Source: Nostoc punctiforme NIES-2108
GTDB lineage: Bacteria; Cyanobacteriota; Cyanobacteriia; Cyanobacteriales; Nostocaceae
Assembly (NCBI GenBank): GCA_003326195.1
Contig: LXQE01000166.1
Coordinates: 20,638-74,050 of the forward strand
Direction of reading: 5' to 3'
Length of the DNA stretch: 53,413 bases
In this document: positions 53,143 through 53,413 of the stretch, piece by piece
How positions within the stretch are numbered: position 1 is the first letter of the stretch
Layout of the letters: each line of letters begins with the position of its first letter
The notes under the pieces: generated by a model
What the model was told of the DNA's origin: nothing
Seen by the model: the letters and a program-made list of their open reading frames with translations, nothing else
The model's database searches: none
Position numbers and translations under genes: made by a program

Positions 53143-53413
53143 TTAAATTGACAGTAACCCATTGAGGTAAGCACAGCGATGGGCAAGGACTTGAGGCACA
53201 TTTTCTCGTTTCCATTGCGCTCCTGAAATCTTAGTTCGACGGTCAACCTGTTTAACGGCAGATTCAACCGATCCAGAACCAATCGAACAAATTTGTTCAG
53301 CTTGATGGTATTCGTAGTTGATGATGCGTAGGCGTAGCCCGCCGAAGGCATCGCGGTGTTTATCCAGATAATGGCAAAAGTTTTGTGCCTGTTTACCTTT
53401 ACAACAGCTAAAC
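53143..53413 (-). pseudogene. C-terminal part of an ISKra4-like transposase, running off the window
   Basis: On the minus strand one frame reads CSIGSGSVESAVKQVDRRTK, then ISGAQWKRENVPQVLAHRCA and YLNGLLSI before a stop at 53143. This is the typical end of ISKra4-like cyanobacterial transposases. The 5' part lies beyond the window. Within it, GATGCCTTCGGCGGGCTACG (53326-53352 area) inserts DAFGGLRLR, a dispersed-repeat segment not expected in the family. Activity is therefore doubtful. Confidence 0.7.

Overview
The window is cyanobacterial and most likely comes from a filamentous Nostoc-like species. HIP1 octamers (GCGATCGC) are scattered through it, small palindromic repeats typical of Nostoc-type genomes sit in spacers and even inside genes, and large Ser/Thr-kinase/AAA/GAF and WD40 proteins of cyanobacterial style are present. 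No rRNA, tRNA or CRISPR array was recognised.

Region 1 (1-7.3 kb) is a scarred accessory segment. It holds a DnaB-type helicase, a frameshifted coiled-coil gene on the minus strand, an ASCH-domain protein, a molybdopterin oxidoreductase that seems to lack its N-terminus, a C-terminal remnant of a second dnaB, a zinc metallopeptidase, a 3D-domain protein and a truncated transposase.

Region 2 (7.3-14 kb) is built around a fused E1-like/YcaO cyclodehydratase of the cyanobactin/TOMM type. Around it lie a 52-residue LysM protein, a lipoprotein, a small helical protein, a metal-dependent amidohydrolase and a protein of unknown function. No precursor peptide is certain. Tiny Met-Ser-Phe-rich reading frames flank the YcaO gene and recur twice further downstream.

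Region 3 (14-25.2 kb) carries two large signalling ATPases that share an AAA-like domain. It then holds a cassette (a small unknown protein, a ferric-reductase-like membrane protein and an exported WD40 propeller) enclosed by two nearly identical direct repeats.

Region 4 (25.3-53.1 kb) is one long plus-strand operon for a contractile injection system (eCIS, or the thylakoid-anchored kind known from cyanobacteria). It encodes sheath, tube, hub chaperone, a long disordered protein, a Pvc16-like cap protein, a Pvc15-like AAA+ ATPase, a Pvc7-like tube adaptor, a LysM protein, a gpD-like hub, a gp5/V spike, a gp25 wedge, two large baseplate proteins, a tail protein with a beta-helix and a DUF6519 protein. 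The middle of the operon holds likely cargo: a peptidoglycan amidase and a protein joining the eCIS core domain (DUF4157) to a GlnD/DUF294-like nucleotidyltransferase. That second protein is the most striking gene in the window, and its C-terminal part is clearly richer in G+C than its surroundings. The window ends in a minus-strand transposase remnant.
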